59,195 bases of DNA from Litorimonas sp964435725 (GTDB lineage: Bacteria; Pseudomonadota; Alphaproteobacteria; Caulobacterales; Maricaulaceae): positions 1-59,195 of the forward strand of contig CAYTAJ010000005.1 in assembly GCA_964435725.1 (NCBI GenBank), given 5' to 3'. The notes beneath the pieces are model-generated. The model searched no databases and was not told the origin of the DNA. It was given only the letters and a program-made list of their open reading frames with translations. A program made the translations under genes and the position numbers. Shown piece by piece: positions 43,411 through 53,384 of this stretch (the first letter of the stretch is position 1; every line of letters begins with the position of its first letter).

Positions 43411-44649
43411 ATGTCATCAGATACGGCATTTGCTGCACAATTCTGGCTTTGGCCTGACCCCGCGATGAAACGCGACGCTCAGGGCCGTATTATATTCATC
43501 AATGCCGCTTTTCTTCAGCTTTACGGCGGCACGGTTGAGGCTTGGACGGGTAATGTTCTTCAAGGCTGGCCTGCGCCACAGCCGCTAAACGCCAATGGCA
43601 CGGCGCCTGCCCCCTATCGCTTTGAAACCCGTATTCCGGCGCAAGACCCGGCTATGGGTGAGCAAATCTATGATTGGATTGAACAAACAGATCAAAGCGG
43701 TTGTGCTTTTGCGCTTGCCCGCAATGTAACCACTTACACGCAAGCGTCTATGCCGACACCGCCAGGTCAACCCATGACACCCCCTGTTGAAGCTGAGCGT
43801 GCCGCGGCCCCTGAAGCGGAGCCCGTACAAGACACACTTGAGCAAATGACGCCGTCCTATGATCAAGCACCATTACAAGTGCCAGAAAAAGAGCCTGAGC
43901 CCGTCATGGAAGCTGCAGCCGCAATGCCGGCACCAGAAGCCATCGAAACAGTACAAGAAGTTCTCCCCACTTACGAAAGTGAGCCTGCCGCCGCACCGTC
44001 TATTGATGACTCATCACTAATCATTGAGCCCGCGACGGAGGCAATGCCAGCGCCAGCCCAAGAACAGGTCCAACCTGAACAAGAAGAGCGTGATTTTGAG
44101 CGTCGCGCCCTACCCATTGAGAGTAATAGTGCCGTTTTAGGTAATAATTGGCGCGATGCTGTTATTGCAAAAGCTGTCGGCGTAGAAAGCGCCACCGCTG
44201 AAGAACCAGCACCGGTTCAAACGACGCCTGCACCAGAAGCAAGCGAAGGTTCTGACGGACCGAAGCGTATTCTTTTAGCCGAAGACAATGCTATTAACGC
44301 CCTTTTGACCCGCACGCTATTGGAAGCCGAAGGTCATAGTGTTGAAACCGTGGAAGACGGGGCGCTCGCTGTTGAAGCTATGAAAACGCAAAGTTTTGAT
44401 TTGATTTTCATGGATATGCGCATGCCCAATATGGACGGCCTCGAATCAACGCGCAAAATCAGACAATTGCCAAATGTGCCCAAAAATTTACCGATTGTTG
44501 CCCTGACGGCTAATGCCTTTGATGATGATCGGAATGCGTGTTTTGACTCCGGCATGAATGACTTCATGACGAAACCCGTCAGCGCCGAAGAACTCTCCGC
44601 CATGGTCAAAAACTGGACTGGCAAAAAAGAGTTGGAGATGACAGGGTAA
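43411..44649 (+). CDS. PAS-like/receiver protein lacking a kinase domain
   Basis: A 412-residue protein. ATG 43411 follows AAAGGATGG; a TTG at 43390 is in frame but unlikely. Residues about 10-110 are PAS-like (DAQGRIIFINAAFLQLYGG, then WIEQTDQSGCAFALARNVT). Residues about 115-285 are a Pro/Glu/Ala-rich linker with no domain. Residues about 287-405 form a complete receiver domain: ILLAEDNAIN (Glu291, Asp292), phosphoacceptor Asp335 in FMDMRMPNMDG, a TANAF Thr and Lys388 in TKPVS. It resembles a hybrid histidine kinase whose DHp and catalytic domains have been replaced by the linker. The partner kinase is unknown. A small hairpin (GACTC/GAGTC, 43382-43396) lies before the ribosome-binding site. 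Confidence 0.75.
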   Translation: MSSDTAFAAQFWLWPDPAMKRDAQGRIIFINAAFLQLYGGTVEAWTGNVLQGWPAPQPLNANGTAPAPYRFETRIPAQDPAMGEQIYDWIEQTDQSGCAFALARNVTTYTQASMPTPPGQPMTPPVEAERAAAPEAEPVQDTLEQMTPSYDQAPLQVPEKEPEPVMEAAAAMPAPEAIETVQEVLPTYESEPAAAPSIDDSSLIIEPATEAMPAPAQEQVQPEQEERDFERRALPIESNSAVLGNNWRDAVIAKAVGVESATAEEPAPVQTTPAPEASEGSDGPKRILLAEDNAINALLTRTLLEAEGHSVETVEDGALAVEAMKTQSFDLIFMDMRMPNMDGLESTRKIRQLPNVPKNLPIVALTANAFDDDRNACFDSGMNDFMTKPVSAEELSAMVKNWTGKKELEMTG

Positions 44650-44706
44650 ACCTTTTTGGTAGTTTAAAAGCTTTACCTCAATAATTAAGTCGTGCACCAA
44701 AGCACT

Positions 44707-46308
44707 ATGACTGAAACTAAGACTCAAAAAAGCATTCTCCAGCGCTTGGATGAGACTTTTCTGATTTCTACGATTTTTGGTTCGAAAAAAATGGTCGCAA
44801 TGCTCGCCTTAGGGGCAAGCGCTGGCCTCCCAATTATGTTGGTTTATCAAGTGCTATCGGCTTGGCTAAGAGAAGCAGGAGTTAGCCGAAGTACGATAGG
44901 GTTTTTCGTTGTCGTAGGCTTTGCCTACTCATTGAAGTTTTTATGGGCCCCTCTGGTCGACCGAATTAGAATACCAGGCTTCAGTAAATTATTGGGCAAT
45001 AGGTTGGGGTGGACCTTATTCGCCATACTTAGCACAGCCATAGCCATATTTTCGATGAGTCTACAAGACCCAGCAAAAGGATTAGCGAGTGTTGCTGTTT
45101 GCGCAACATTAATTGCTTTTGCGTCTGCGACATTAGATATTTGCGTTGATGCTTGGCGCGTCGATAGCGCGAAGAATGAAGAGCAAGCAGCTATGAGTGC
45201 TGTTTATCAACTCGGCTATCGTTTTGGTATGATTGCGGCAGTATCAGGCGGCATGTTTTTAGCTGATATTGGAGGCTTTAGCCTTACTTACACAATGCTC
45301 GGAATACTAGCTTTGATAGGCGGAAGTACACCCCTTTGGGCGCCAGAGCCAGGAACAAAACGCAACAAAACAATTGCTCCTAAATTCTCCTTTCTCGTTA
45401 AGTTGAAACTTTTGACTTTTGGCCTCCTTACTTTGTTCGTTATTAGTATTTTCTTTTATCTGGGTATGCTGGAAGGAGGATACTTACGCTTTATCGGAGG
45501 ATTTATTGCCGATACCTGGAATTTTTTGATTTCCCCACTTAGCCCGAAAGGCCGTCAACTGCTCTATTCTGGCTTTGGTGTCACAATGTTTGCATTGCCA
45601 TTCTTAGGCGTATTTTTCTTTCTTACGATTGGGAATAAAATGGTCCAAACAGGACATGTGTTTCAAGTCCCTATCATTGGCGATTTTGCAGATATCGTTA
45701 GACGAACAGGCTGGATGGCCCTCGTTGTTTTTGGAATCGTCGCAACCTATCGAATCTCAGATACCACAATGGGTGTCATGGCGATGCCTCTATATATCGA
45801 CTTGGGATATTCGAAATCTGTTATTGGGACGGTTAAAGGGTTTTTTGGTATAACCATGTTAGTTATAGGGACGTTTATTGGCGCTTGGTCTGCTATAAAA
45901 CATGGTTTGGCTCGGGCCATGATAATTGGAGCAATTTTAACAATCTTAACAAATCTAACTTTTGCTTGGCTTGCGACAGTTGAAGCACCAAAAGCCCTTT
46001 ATCTATTTGCTACAATTGGTGCGGATAATGTCGCAGCAGGATTCGCGGGATCAGTCTTTATTGCCTTTATGTCAATTCTTACAAACAAAGCTTTTTCGGC
46101 CTCTCAATACGCTTTATTTTCATCACTTTTTGCATTTTACGGGAAAGGCCTTGCAAGTGTCTCAGGCATTCTTGCCGACGCGATTGACTATCAGTGGTTT
46201 TTTATCGTTACTTCCTTGTTTGGCATTCCTGCCTTGCTACTTGTCACACTAACGTGCGTAACAGGTTTTACAGATGGTATAGATGAAAATGGTATGCCTC
46301 AGAAGTGA
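44707..46308 (+). CDS. AmpG-like MFS permease
   Basis: A 533-residue membrane protein with 12 or more hydrophobic segments. The N-terminal pattern LGASAGLPIMLVYQVLSAWLREAGVSRSTIGFF and YSLKFLWAPLVDRI is characteristic of AmpG, the inner-membrane importer of anhydromuropeptides for cell-wall recycling. The central ASATLDICVDAWRVDSAKNEEQAAMSAVYQLGYR segment also fits. It is longer than E. coli AmpG (491) because of extra hydrophobic insertions near the middle. ATG 44707 is used; GTG 44692 is in frame. More AT-rich than flanking genes. No recycling gene is adjacent. Confidence 0.8.
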   Translation: MTETKTQKSILQRLDETFLISTIFGSKKMVAMLALGASAGLPIMLVYQVLSAWLREAGVSRSTIGFFVVVGFAYSLKFLWAPLVDRIRIPGFSKLLGNRLGWTLFAILSTAIAIFSMSLQDPAKGLASVAVCATLIAFASATLDICVDAWRVDSAKNEEQAAMSAVYQLGYRFGMIAAVSGGMFLADIGGFSLTYTMLGILALIGGSTPLWAPEPGTKRNKTIAPKFSFLVKLKLLTFGLLTLFVISIFFYLGMLEGGYLRFIGGFIADTWNFLISPLSPKGRQLLYSGFGVTMFALPFLGVFFFLTIGNKMVQTGHVFQVPIIGDFADIVRRTGWMALVVFGIVATYRISDTTMGVMAMPLYIDLGYSKSVIGTVKGFFGITMLVIGTFIGAWSAIKHGLARAMIIGAILTILTNLTFAWLATVEAPKALYLFATIGADNVAAGFAGSVFIAFMSILTNKAFSASQYALFSSLFAFYGKGLASVSGILADAIDYQWFFIVTSLFGIPALLLVTLTCVTGFTDGIDENGMPQK

Positions 46309-46392
46309 TTGATGGTTAACTTATCATTTGATACCCAAATATTGATAAATCCAAGCTTGAAGCCGCGCCTTGATAAGCGCAAATAGGGCGGT

Positions 46393-49092
46393 ATGAACGC
46401 CCCTCATGATAAGACGGCCAAAGCGACGAAGGTGACGCCTATGATGGCGCAGTTTTTGTCGATTAAAGCCGATGTCGGGCCGGACGCTTTACTCTTTTAT
46501 CGCATGGGTGATTTTTACGAGCTTTTTTTTGACGATGCAGTGCGCGCGGCAGCCGCCCTTGACATCGCCCTCACAAAACGCGGCAAACATGCCGGCGCTG
46601 ATATTCCGATGTGCGGCGTGCCCGTCCATTCGGCAGAAGTGTATTTGCAACGCCTCATTAAAAAAGGATTTCGCGTCGCTGTTTGCGAACAAACCGAAGA
46701 TCCAAAAGAAGCGAAGAAGCGAGGATCCAAAGCCGTTGTCCGTCGTGAAGTTGTTCGATTGGTTACACCGGGGACATTATCAGAAGATAATCTGCTGGAG
46801 GCACGCGGCCGCAACATAATCACAGCGCTGTCAAAAACGCTCGCCGGTGATTTTGCTTTGGCCTGGGCCGATATTTCTGATGGGCTTTTTTGCACAGCCG
46901 ATATGGACGCAGACAGAGTGGCGACGGAACTGGCTGCTTTGCGTCCTCGCGAACTTTTATTGTCAGAAGCGCTTTACCAAGACCCGGGCTTTATGGCGGG
47001 CTTGCCGCTGGACGGAATCTCTTTAACCCCGCAACCCTCCACAAAATTTGATGTTCGAGCAGGTGAAAGACGATTGAAATCACAATTCGGCGTCGAAAGC
47101 TTGGACGGGTTTGGCGATTTTTCAAAAGCCGAAATCTCAGCCGCAGGCGGATTACTTGATTATTTGGAACTCACACAAGCGGGTAATCCGGTTCAACTCT
47201 CCGCCCCCACACGGCGCTCAACATCAGGATTTATGGCGATTGATCCGGCTACTCGCGCCAGTCTTGAAATTGACCGAACACAAAAGGGCACGCGTAAGGG
47301 CTCGCTCTTATCCGTCATAGACCGCACTAAAACAGGCGCCGGTGCACGAGAACTCGCCGATCGTTTAGCACGACCGCTTATTGACGTGGAGGCTATTCAA
47401 AACCGTCAGAGAGCCGTTTCCTTTTTTGTTGAGCAAACGAGCCTACGCGGCCTTTTGCGAAACCTATTGTCGCAAAGTGGAGATTTAGCCAGAGCCACAT
47501 CTCGCTTAAGTCTAGGGCGCGGCGGGCCCAGAGATTTGTTGATTGTGCGAGAGACTTTGAGTGTGGGCGAATTAATTTGCGCCGAATTTGCAAAACATCC
47601 CGACCTTGATGCATCAGATAATGTCTTATTAGTTTTGAAACAATTGAGCCTCAGCGATAAAGAGACTTTGGCAACGCTCAAACGTGACCTTACAAAAGGC
47701 CTCACAGAAAACGTTCCTCTACAAGCCCGCGATGGCGGTTTCATTGCTCAGGGATGGAACACTGCTATTGATGAATTAAAAACTCTGCGCGATGACAGTC
47801 GCAAAATTGTTGCGAGCCTTCAGGCGCAATATGCCAAGGCAGCAGATGTCCCAACCTTAAAAATCAAACATAATAATGTCTTGGGTTACTTCATCGAAGT
47901 CTCTCCAAAATATGCAGATGTGATGTTAAACAAAGGGCCGGACAGCCCCTTTATTCATCGTCAAACACTGGTCTCTGGCGTCCGCTTTACCACGACCGAA
48001 TTAGCCGATTTAGACGCCAAAATTTCAGGAGCCGCCGACAAGGTGTTAGCACTAGAGCTCACAGAATTTGAAAGCTTTGCCTCGCGCGTCAGAGAGAATG
48101 CCGACACGTTACGTCAAACAGCCCAAGCCCTCGCTAATTTGGATGTACAAATGGGCTGGGCCGAATGGGCAAGTGAGACCGGTGCCACAGCCCCAAAAGT
48201 CGATGACAGTTTGCGCTTTCATATCACCTCTGGCCGACATCCAGTGGTAAGAGCGGCCCTCAAGCAATCGGGAGAGGCAGACTTTACGCCGAATGATTGC
48301 CAATTGGATGCCGATGGAACAACCGCTAATCGCCTGACCTTGATTACCGGTCCGAACATGGCGGGTAAATCAACCTATCTTCGTCAAAACGCGCTTATGT
48401 TTATCCTCGCGCAAGCCGGTGGATTTGTCCCTGCTCAAGAGGCCCATATCGGCATTGCGGATTCTTTGTTTTCTCGTGTCGGGGCCTCTGATGATCTGTC
48501 CAAAGGACGATCCACCTTTATGACCGAGATGATTGAGACGGCAGCAATCCTCAATCAGGCCACGCAACGCAGTTTTGTTATCCTTGATGAAATCGGTCGT
48601 GGGACCTCCACATTTGATGGGCTGTCCATTGCTTGGGCGACGACAGAACATTTACACAGCGTCAATAAAGCCCGCGCGCTCTTTGCGACCCATTACCATG
48701 AACTGACAGATTTGGCCGAGAGTCTTGAGGCGGCGGGTAATGCCTGCCTTCGCGCCAAAGAATGGAATGGCGATTTGGTCTTCTTGCATGATGTGCGGGC
48801 CGGTGCGGCCGATAAATCATACGGCGTGCAAGTCGCACGACTGGCCGGTTTACCCCGCGCCGCGACAGACCGCGCTCAGGCAGTTTTGACACAATTGGAA
48901 GCCGATGCCGATAGAGGGTCTTCGGAAAAAGGCGTTTTAGGGGGGCTGCCACTTTTCTCGGCGACACCGCCTGCGGCTCTGCCACCTCCGCCGTCAGAGG
49001 TTGAAGAGGCTCTAAAGGCGTTGGACGTTAATAACCTCTCTCCGCGTCAAGCTTTAGACCTGCTCTATGATTTAAAAGAGAAATTGAACTAA
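46393..49092 (+). CDS. mutS: DNA mismatch repair protein MutS
   Basis: An 899-residue mismatch sensor ATPase. The mismatch-binding domain starts DALLFYRMGDFYELFFDDA (the FxE mismatch wedge motif is in a GDFYELFF-type context). Clamp and connector domains follow, then the ATPase with Walker A TGPNMAGKSTYLRQ near 653 and Walker B VILDEIGRGTSTFDGLS. The C-terminus (LSPRQALDLLYDLKEKL) carries the dimerisation helix. It overlaps glnD by 1 bp (TAATG), so the genes are cotranscribed. Confidence 0.96.
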   Translation: MNAPHDKTAKATKVTPMMAQFLSIKADVGPDALLFYRMGDFYELFFDDAVRAAAALDIALTKRGKHAGADIPMCGVPVHSAEVYLQRLIKKGFRVAVCEQTEDPKEAKKRGSKAVVRREVVRLVTPGTLSEDNLLEARGRNIITALSKTLAGDFALAWADISDGLFCTADMDADRVATELAALRPRELLLSEALYQDPGFMAGLPLDGISLTPQPSTKFDVRAGERRLKSQFGVESLDGFGDFSKAEISAAGGLLDYLELTQAGNPVQLSAPTRRSTSGFMAIDPATRASLEIDRTQKGTRKGSLLSVIDRTKTGAGARELADRLARPLIDVEAIQNRQRAVSFFVEQTSLRGLLRNLLSQSGDLARATSRLSLGRGGPRDLLIVRETLSVGELICAEFAKHPDLDASDNVLLVLKQLSLSDKETLATLKRDLTKGLTENVPLQARDGGFIAQGWNTAIDELKTLRDDSRKIVASLQAQYAKAADVPTLKIKHNNVLGYFIEVSPKYADVMLNKGPDSPFIHRQTLVSGVRFTTTELADLDAKISGAADKVLALELTEFESFASRVRENADTLRQTAQALANLDVQMGWAEWASETGATAPKVDDSLRFHITSGRHPVVRAALKQSGEADFTPNDCQLDADGTTANRLTLITGPNMAGKSTYLRQNALMFILAQAGGFVPAQEAHIGIADSLFSRVGASDDLSKGRSTFMTEMIETAAILNQATQRSFVILDEIGRGTSTFDGLSIAWATTEHLHSVNKARALFATHYHELTDLAESLEAAGNACLRAKEWNGDLVFLHDVRAGAADKSYGVQVARLAGLPRAATDRAQAVLTQLEADADRGSSEKGVLGGLPLFSATPPAALPPPPSEVEEALKALDVNNLSPRQALDLLYDLKEKLN

Positions 49093-50745
49093 TGGCTCGT
49101 GCGCCGAAATTGACAATTCCAAAACGCGTCTCACCGATGAAAAGCGGGCTGGATGCTGAAGCTCTGAAAACACATCTCGACCAAATTGCACAAGAAGGCG
49201 GCAAAGATAAGCGCAAACGTATATTAGAAGCACTCAGTCAAACACTTAAAACGGGCATGGCCCAAGCCGAAGAACTGTTTTCCAAAGGGCGTATCGGCGG
49301 ATTAGAAACAGCGGCAATGATCGCCGCGATTCATGACGTTATTATAAATGCGCTTTACGATTACACGACAACACATGAAGTCCCTGTTGCCAATCCAACC
49401 GAAGCAGAGCGTTTCGCAATTCTCGCTGTTGGCGGATATGGTCGCGCGGAAATGGCACCGCAAAGTGATGTCGATCTTTTATTTCTCACCTCAGGCAAAA
49501 AAGGCTCCGCCTATACCGAACAGGTCACAGAATATATGCTCTATATGCTCTGGGATTTGGGTCTGAAAGTTGGCCACGCCACCCGCACTATCGAGCAATG
49601 TATTGTCTTGGCAAAAGAAGATCAGACTATCCTCACCGCGCTTTTGGATATGCGTTTTCTTCGGGGCGAAAAAATCCTCGCCGATCAACTTTATACCAAG
49701 TTCCGAAAAGACGTGACCAAAGGCAAAGGCCGGAATTATATTGCCTCAAAACTAGAAGAGCGTGATGCTCGCCATGCGAGAGAAGGTAATTCGCGCTATG
49801 TGATTGAGCCAAACATCAAGGAAGGTAAAGGCGGGCTGCGAGACCTGCATGTCCTTTACTGGATTGCGCGCTTTTTGGACAAAGAGAATAAAATTACTGA
49901 CCCCCAACTCGCCGATGGCTATGTTGAGCTTGGTTTGTTTGATGAGCAAGCGGCTATTCGCTTTACCCATGCTGCCGACTTTCTTTGGCGCGCGCGTATT
50001 TGGCTACATTTAATTTCAGGACGGCCAACTGAAACACTCAGTTTTGACAAGCAGACCATATTGGCTCGAAAGATGGGCTATGCCTCGGGGCCGGTTGAGA
50101 TTGCCGTTGAGAAATTTATGCACGAATATTTCACCAATGCCAAAGAGGTCGGCGCTCTGACGCGTATCGCCTGTGCGAAATTAGAAGCGGAGAAAGCCCT
50201 TCGGCTCCCGCCAGGTTTGGATGCTTTCCTACCGGGCTCAAAACGCAATCTTAAAAACAAAGCCTTCATCATGGATCATGGGCGATTAAATTTTGCTGAC
50301 CCGATGCAAATTCGGCATGATCCCACCATTATCATGCAGCTCTTTGAAACGGCAGGCCGTCGCAATGTCGATATCCATCCCGATGCATTTTCGGCGATTG
50401 ATTTTCGGCGCAACATTATTGATACAGATTTTCGACGAAATCCTTTTAATTCAAAAATTTTCCAAGATATTCTGTTGGGGGCAAAGGCCCCATACGCAAC
50501 GCTTAAGGCTATGAACGAAGCTGGGGTTTTAGGGCGTTACCTGATTGAGTTTGGCGGCATTGTGGCCCGCACACAGTTTAATATGCATCACGCTTACACG
50601 GTCGATGAGCATACGCTGCGCTTGGTTGATAATTACCATGATTTGGAAAACGGGCTTTTAGTAGATGAAAACCCCGTTATCTCAGAGATTGCAAAAGCCT
50701 TCACGAAAGAACAAAGGCTCACACTTTATCTGGCTTGCCTCTTAC
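49092..50745 (+). CDS. glnD: GlnD, PII uridylyltransferase, N-terminal part (interrupted by gap)
   Basis: The first 551 residues of the bifunctional uridylyl-transferring/removing enzyme that modifies PII proteins in response to glutamine. The nucleotidyltransferase motif is GGYGRAEMAPQSDVDLLFL (Gly-Gly...Asp-x-Asp), followed by the linker helical domain and the start of the HD domain (TVDEHTLRLVDNYHDLE, ending TLYLACLL at the gap). A 100-N gap follows, which removes the catalytic HD core. The second piece continues in a different reading-frame register, as expected if the true gap length is not 100. Starts at ATG 49092 overlapping the mutS stop. Confidence 0.95.
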
Positions 50746-50845
50746 NNNNNNNNNNNNNNNNNNNNNNNNNNNNNNNNNNNNNNNNNNNNNNNNNNNNNNN
50801 NNNNNNNNNNNNNNNNNNNNNNNNNNNNNNNNNNNNNNNNNNNNN
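50746..50845. other. Assembly gap (100 N) in glnD
   Basis: Exactly 100 N, a scaffolding placeholder. By comparison with family length, about 80 residues (roughly 245 bp) of the HD domain are missing, so the true gap is larger than shown. Confidence 0.95.
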
Positions 50846-51778
50846 CGCCTGAACCTTCTCTTTGCCTTGACAGTCGTGGATATTCGCTCCGTTGGGCCGG
50901 GTATCTGGAATGATTGGAAAGGCGTTTTATTGCGCAATCTGTATCAGGCCACAGCGAATTATCTTGAAGGTAAAGATGAGTTAGACCCAGCGGCCCGCGC
51001 CAATGCCGCGATTGAGCAATTAAAAGAAAAACTACCCGAGAAAATGGCCCATCGCATTTCGCCTATTTTTGAAGACCTACCTCAAAATTACTGGCTAAGT
51101 TTTGATATGGCGGATCTCATCAGACATGCCCGTTTCTTTGACCAAGTGACCGAAGACGGTGTCGAAACTGCCGTACAAACCCGTCTGACGCGAAAGCGCG
51201 ACATTACAGAGCTTTGGGTTCTAACCCGCGATCGTTCGGGCCTTTTTGCTGATTTGACAAAAGCCATTTCATCTTGCGGTGCCTCTATTGTTGGCGCACT
51301 TTTAAATACCTCAGACTCCGGTCGCGTGATGAATATTTTCTATTTACAAAACACCGAAGGCCTCGCCTTTGGACGCCAGAGCAATCATGCCTTAGAGCTC
51401 TTGCGAAAACGTGCCCAAAGCGCGGCAGAAGGCGATGTTGAAAACCTCTCGATTCAGCAAGCGCGCAAATCGCTTCGCGCCGGGGCTATCCCCGTCAAAC
51501 CAAAGGTTCGTTTTCCCAAAAATAAATCTTCGGACACGACCATCCTTGAAATTCAGGGTCGTGATCGCCCCGGTCTCCTACATGACATCGCCACTATTTT
51601 AAGTGAGGCCGAAGTCGAAATTCTATCGGCCCATATTGAAGTGGTCGGCACGACGGCCATTGATAGTTTTTATCTTTGTATACCGGGGCAAGATTGTGAA
51701 TTACCGGAGCGCACAAAAAAGACATTGAAAAACCGTTTGAAAGCCTTGCTCATGCCGCAAGATGCCCAAGCCGCATGA
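50846..51778 (+). CDS. glnD: GlnD, C-terminal part with two ACT domains (after gap)
   Basis: The last 311 residues of GlnD. It begins in the end of the HD domain (LTVVDIRSVGPGIWNDWKG), then two ACT domains that bind glutamine: ELWVLTRDRSGLFADLTKAI and ILEIQGRDRPGLLHDIATIL. With the N-terminal piece the visible total is 862 residues; the usual length is about 930-950. No sign of a pseudogene: both pieces are intact up to the gap. Confidence 0.95.
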   Translation, partial: RLNLLFALTVVDIRSVGPGIWNDWKGVLLRNLYQATANYLEGKDELDPAARANAAIEQLKEKLPEKMAHRISPIFEDLPQNYWLSFDMADLIRHARFFDQVTEDGVETAVQTRLTRKRDITELWVLTRDRSGLFADLTKAISSCGASIVGALLNTSDSGRVMNIFYLQNTEGLAFGRQSNHALELLRKRAQSAAEGDVENLSIQQARKSLRAGAIPVKPKVRFPKNKSSDTTILEIQGRDRPGLLHDIATILSEAEVEILSAHIEVVGTTAIDSFYLCIPGQDCELPERTKKTLKNRLKALLMPQDAQAA

Positions 51779-51794
51779 TTAATAAGTACCGGCT

Positions 51795-53375
51795 ATGAAA
51801 CAGGCGCGCCTCATACAATCCACGGCGATTATTGCATCGCTGACTTTGGTCAGTCGATTATTGGGTTTGGCACGTGATATTTTAATTGCAAAATTTCTCG
51901 GTGCGGGTGCGGTCAGTGACGCCTTTTTTACCGCTTTTAAACTCCCCAACGTCTTCCGGCGCATGTTTGCAGAAGGGGCGTTTAACGCCGCCTTTGTCCC
52001 GCTTTATGCCAAACGCATCGAAGAAGACGGCGAAGCGGCAGCAGATGAATTTGCGTCTGAAACCATGGCGGCCCTCTTTACCCTTGTTGCGACAGTCGTC
52101 ATTATTTTCGAACTCACAATGCCTTGGTCGCTGGGCATTATCGGGGGTGGCTTACAAACAACTCCAGACTCAGAAGGCATAGCGCCATACACACTGGCTG
52201 TAACCTATGCGTGGATTACCATGCCGTACCTGTTATTCATGTCCATGACCGCGCTATTCTCCGGTATATTAAATACGCGTGGGTTATTTGCTGTCGCAGC
52301 CGCCGTACCCATAGTGCTGAACCTTTTTATGATTTCGGCGCTCTTAGGGCTGCCATATTTGGGAGTTGATCAAGCAGGATTAGGGTTAGGCTTAGCTGCT
52401 GCGGTAACACTTTCAGGTGCGGCACAAATGGGCTGTGTTTTATGGGCGTGTCGCAAAGCAGGTGTTAAAATTGGCTTACGCCGTCCCCGCCTCACACCCG
52501 GAGTGAAACGCCTTTTTATTTTAGGTGTGCCGGGGATTTTTTCGGCCGGAATTACACAAATTAACCTGCTCATTTCGCATTTGATTGCAACCTTTCAACA
52601 AGGCGCAGCCAGTTGGTTGACCTATGCAGACCGGCTTTATCAATTGCCGCTTGGCATGATTGGTATCGCCATGGGCATTGCGCTTCTTCCTGCTTTGTCT
52701 CGACGCATTCGGGCGGGGGATGAAGAGGGCGCAAAAACATCACTGAATCGCGGTATAGAAATTGCGGCTTTCTTGACGCTCCCTGCCGCAGCAGCCCTCT
52801 TCATTATTCCTGACATTCTAATTGCCGGTATTTACCAACGCGGCGAATTTGTCTCGGACACAACATTACAGGTAGCGAAAGCACTTCGTTTTTTTGCATT
52901 GGGCCTTCCCGCCTTTGTTATGATCAAGGTTTTAACCCCAGCCTTTTTTGCGCGTGAAAACACAACGTCCCCCATGATTTACGCGGCCATTTCCGCCGTC
53001 ATTAACATTGGTTTTGGTCTATTGCTGTTCTGGCGCATCGGGTTTGAAGGCTTGGCCTTGGCAACAACGATTGCAGCTTGGGTCAATGTTTATTGCTTGT
53101 CGCGCACCTTGCTCCGCTCGGCCCATTGGGTGCCTGATAGCCGCCTTATGAGTCGTACACCTCGTATTGCCCTAGCCAGCCTCTTAATGGGTATCGCTTT
53201 ATGGTTCGCAAAACCTTACATGCCGGACTTTGGCGATTTGAATTTGATTGCCGACTTGTTTTTCTTAGCCCTTATTTGCGGGACTGGCGGGATAATTTAC
53301 ATCATTGCGGCTATGGCCTTGCGGGCCTTTGGTGTCAGTGATATTCGCGACGCGTTTTCACGTAATCGTGCATAA
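51795..53375 (+). CDS. murJ: Lipid II flippase MurJ (MviN)
   Basis: A 526-residue inner-membrane flippase that moves the peptidoglycan precursor lipid II to the periplasm, with about 14 hydrophobic segments. Family features are LVSRLLGLARDILIAKFLGAG, DAFFTAFKLPNVFRRMFAEGAFNAAFVPLY and AITQINLLIS-type GITQINLLISHLIA. It lies 16 bp after glnD and is followed by trpS with a 9 bp gap; this order is conserved in Alphaproteobacteria. Confidence 0.95.
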   Translation: MKQARLIQSTAIIASLTLVSRLLGLARDILIAKFLGAGAVSDAFFTAFKLPNVFRRMFAEGAFNAAFVPLYAKRIEEDGEAAADEFASETMAALFTLVATVVIIFELTMPWSLGIIGGGLQTTPDSEGIAPYTLAVTYAWITMPYLLFMSMTALFSGILNTRGLFAVAAAVPIVLNLFMISALLGLPYLGVDQAGLGLGLAAAVTLSGAAQMGCVLWACRKAGVKIGLRRPRLTPGVKRLFILGVPGIFSAGITQINLLISHLIATFQQGAASWLTYADRLYQLPLGMIGIAMGIALLPALSRRIRAGDEEGAKTSLNRGIEIAAFLTLPAAAALFIIPDILIAGIYQRGEFVSDTTLQVAKALRFFALGLPAFVMIKVLTPAFFARENTTSPMIYAAISAVINIGFGLLLFWRIGFEGLALATTIAAWVNVYCLSRTLLRSAHWVPDSRLMSRTPRIALASLLMGIALWFAKPYMPDFGDLNLIADLFFLALICGTGGIIYIIAAMALRAFGVSDIRDAFSRNRA

Positions 53376-53384
53376 AGGAATACC

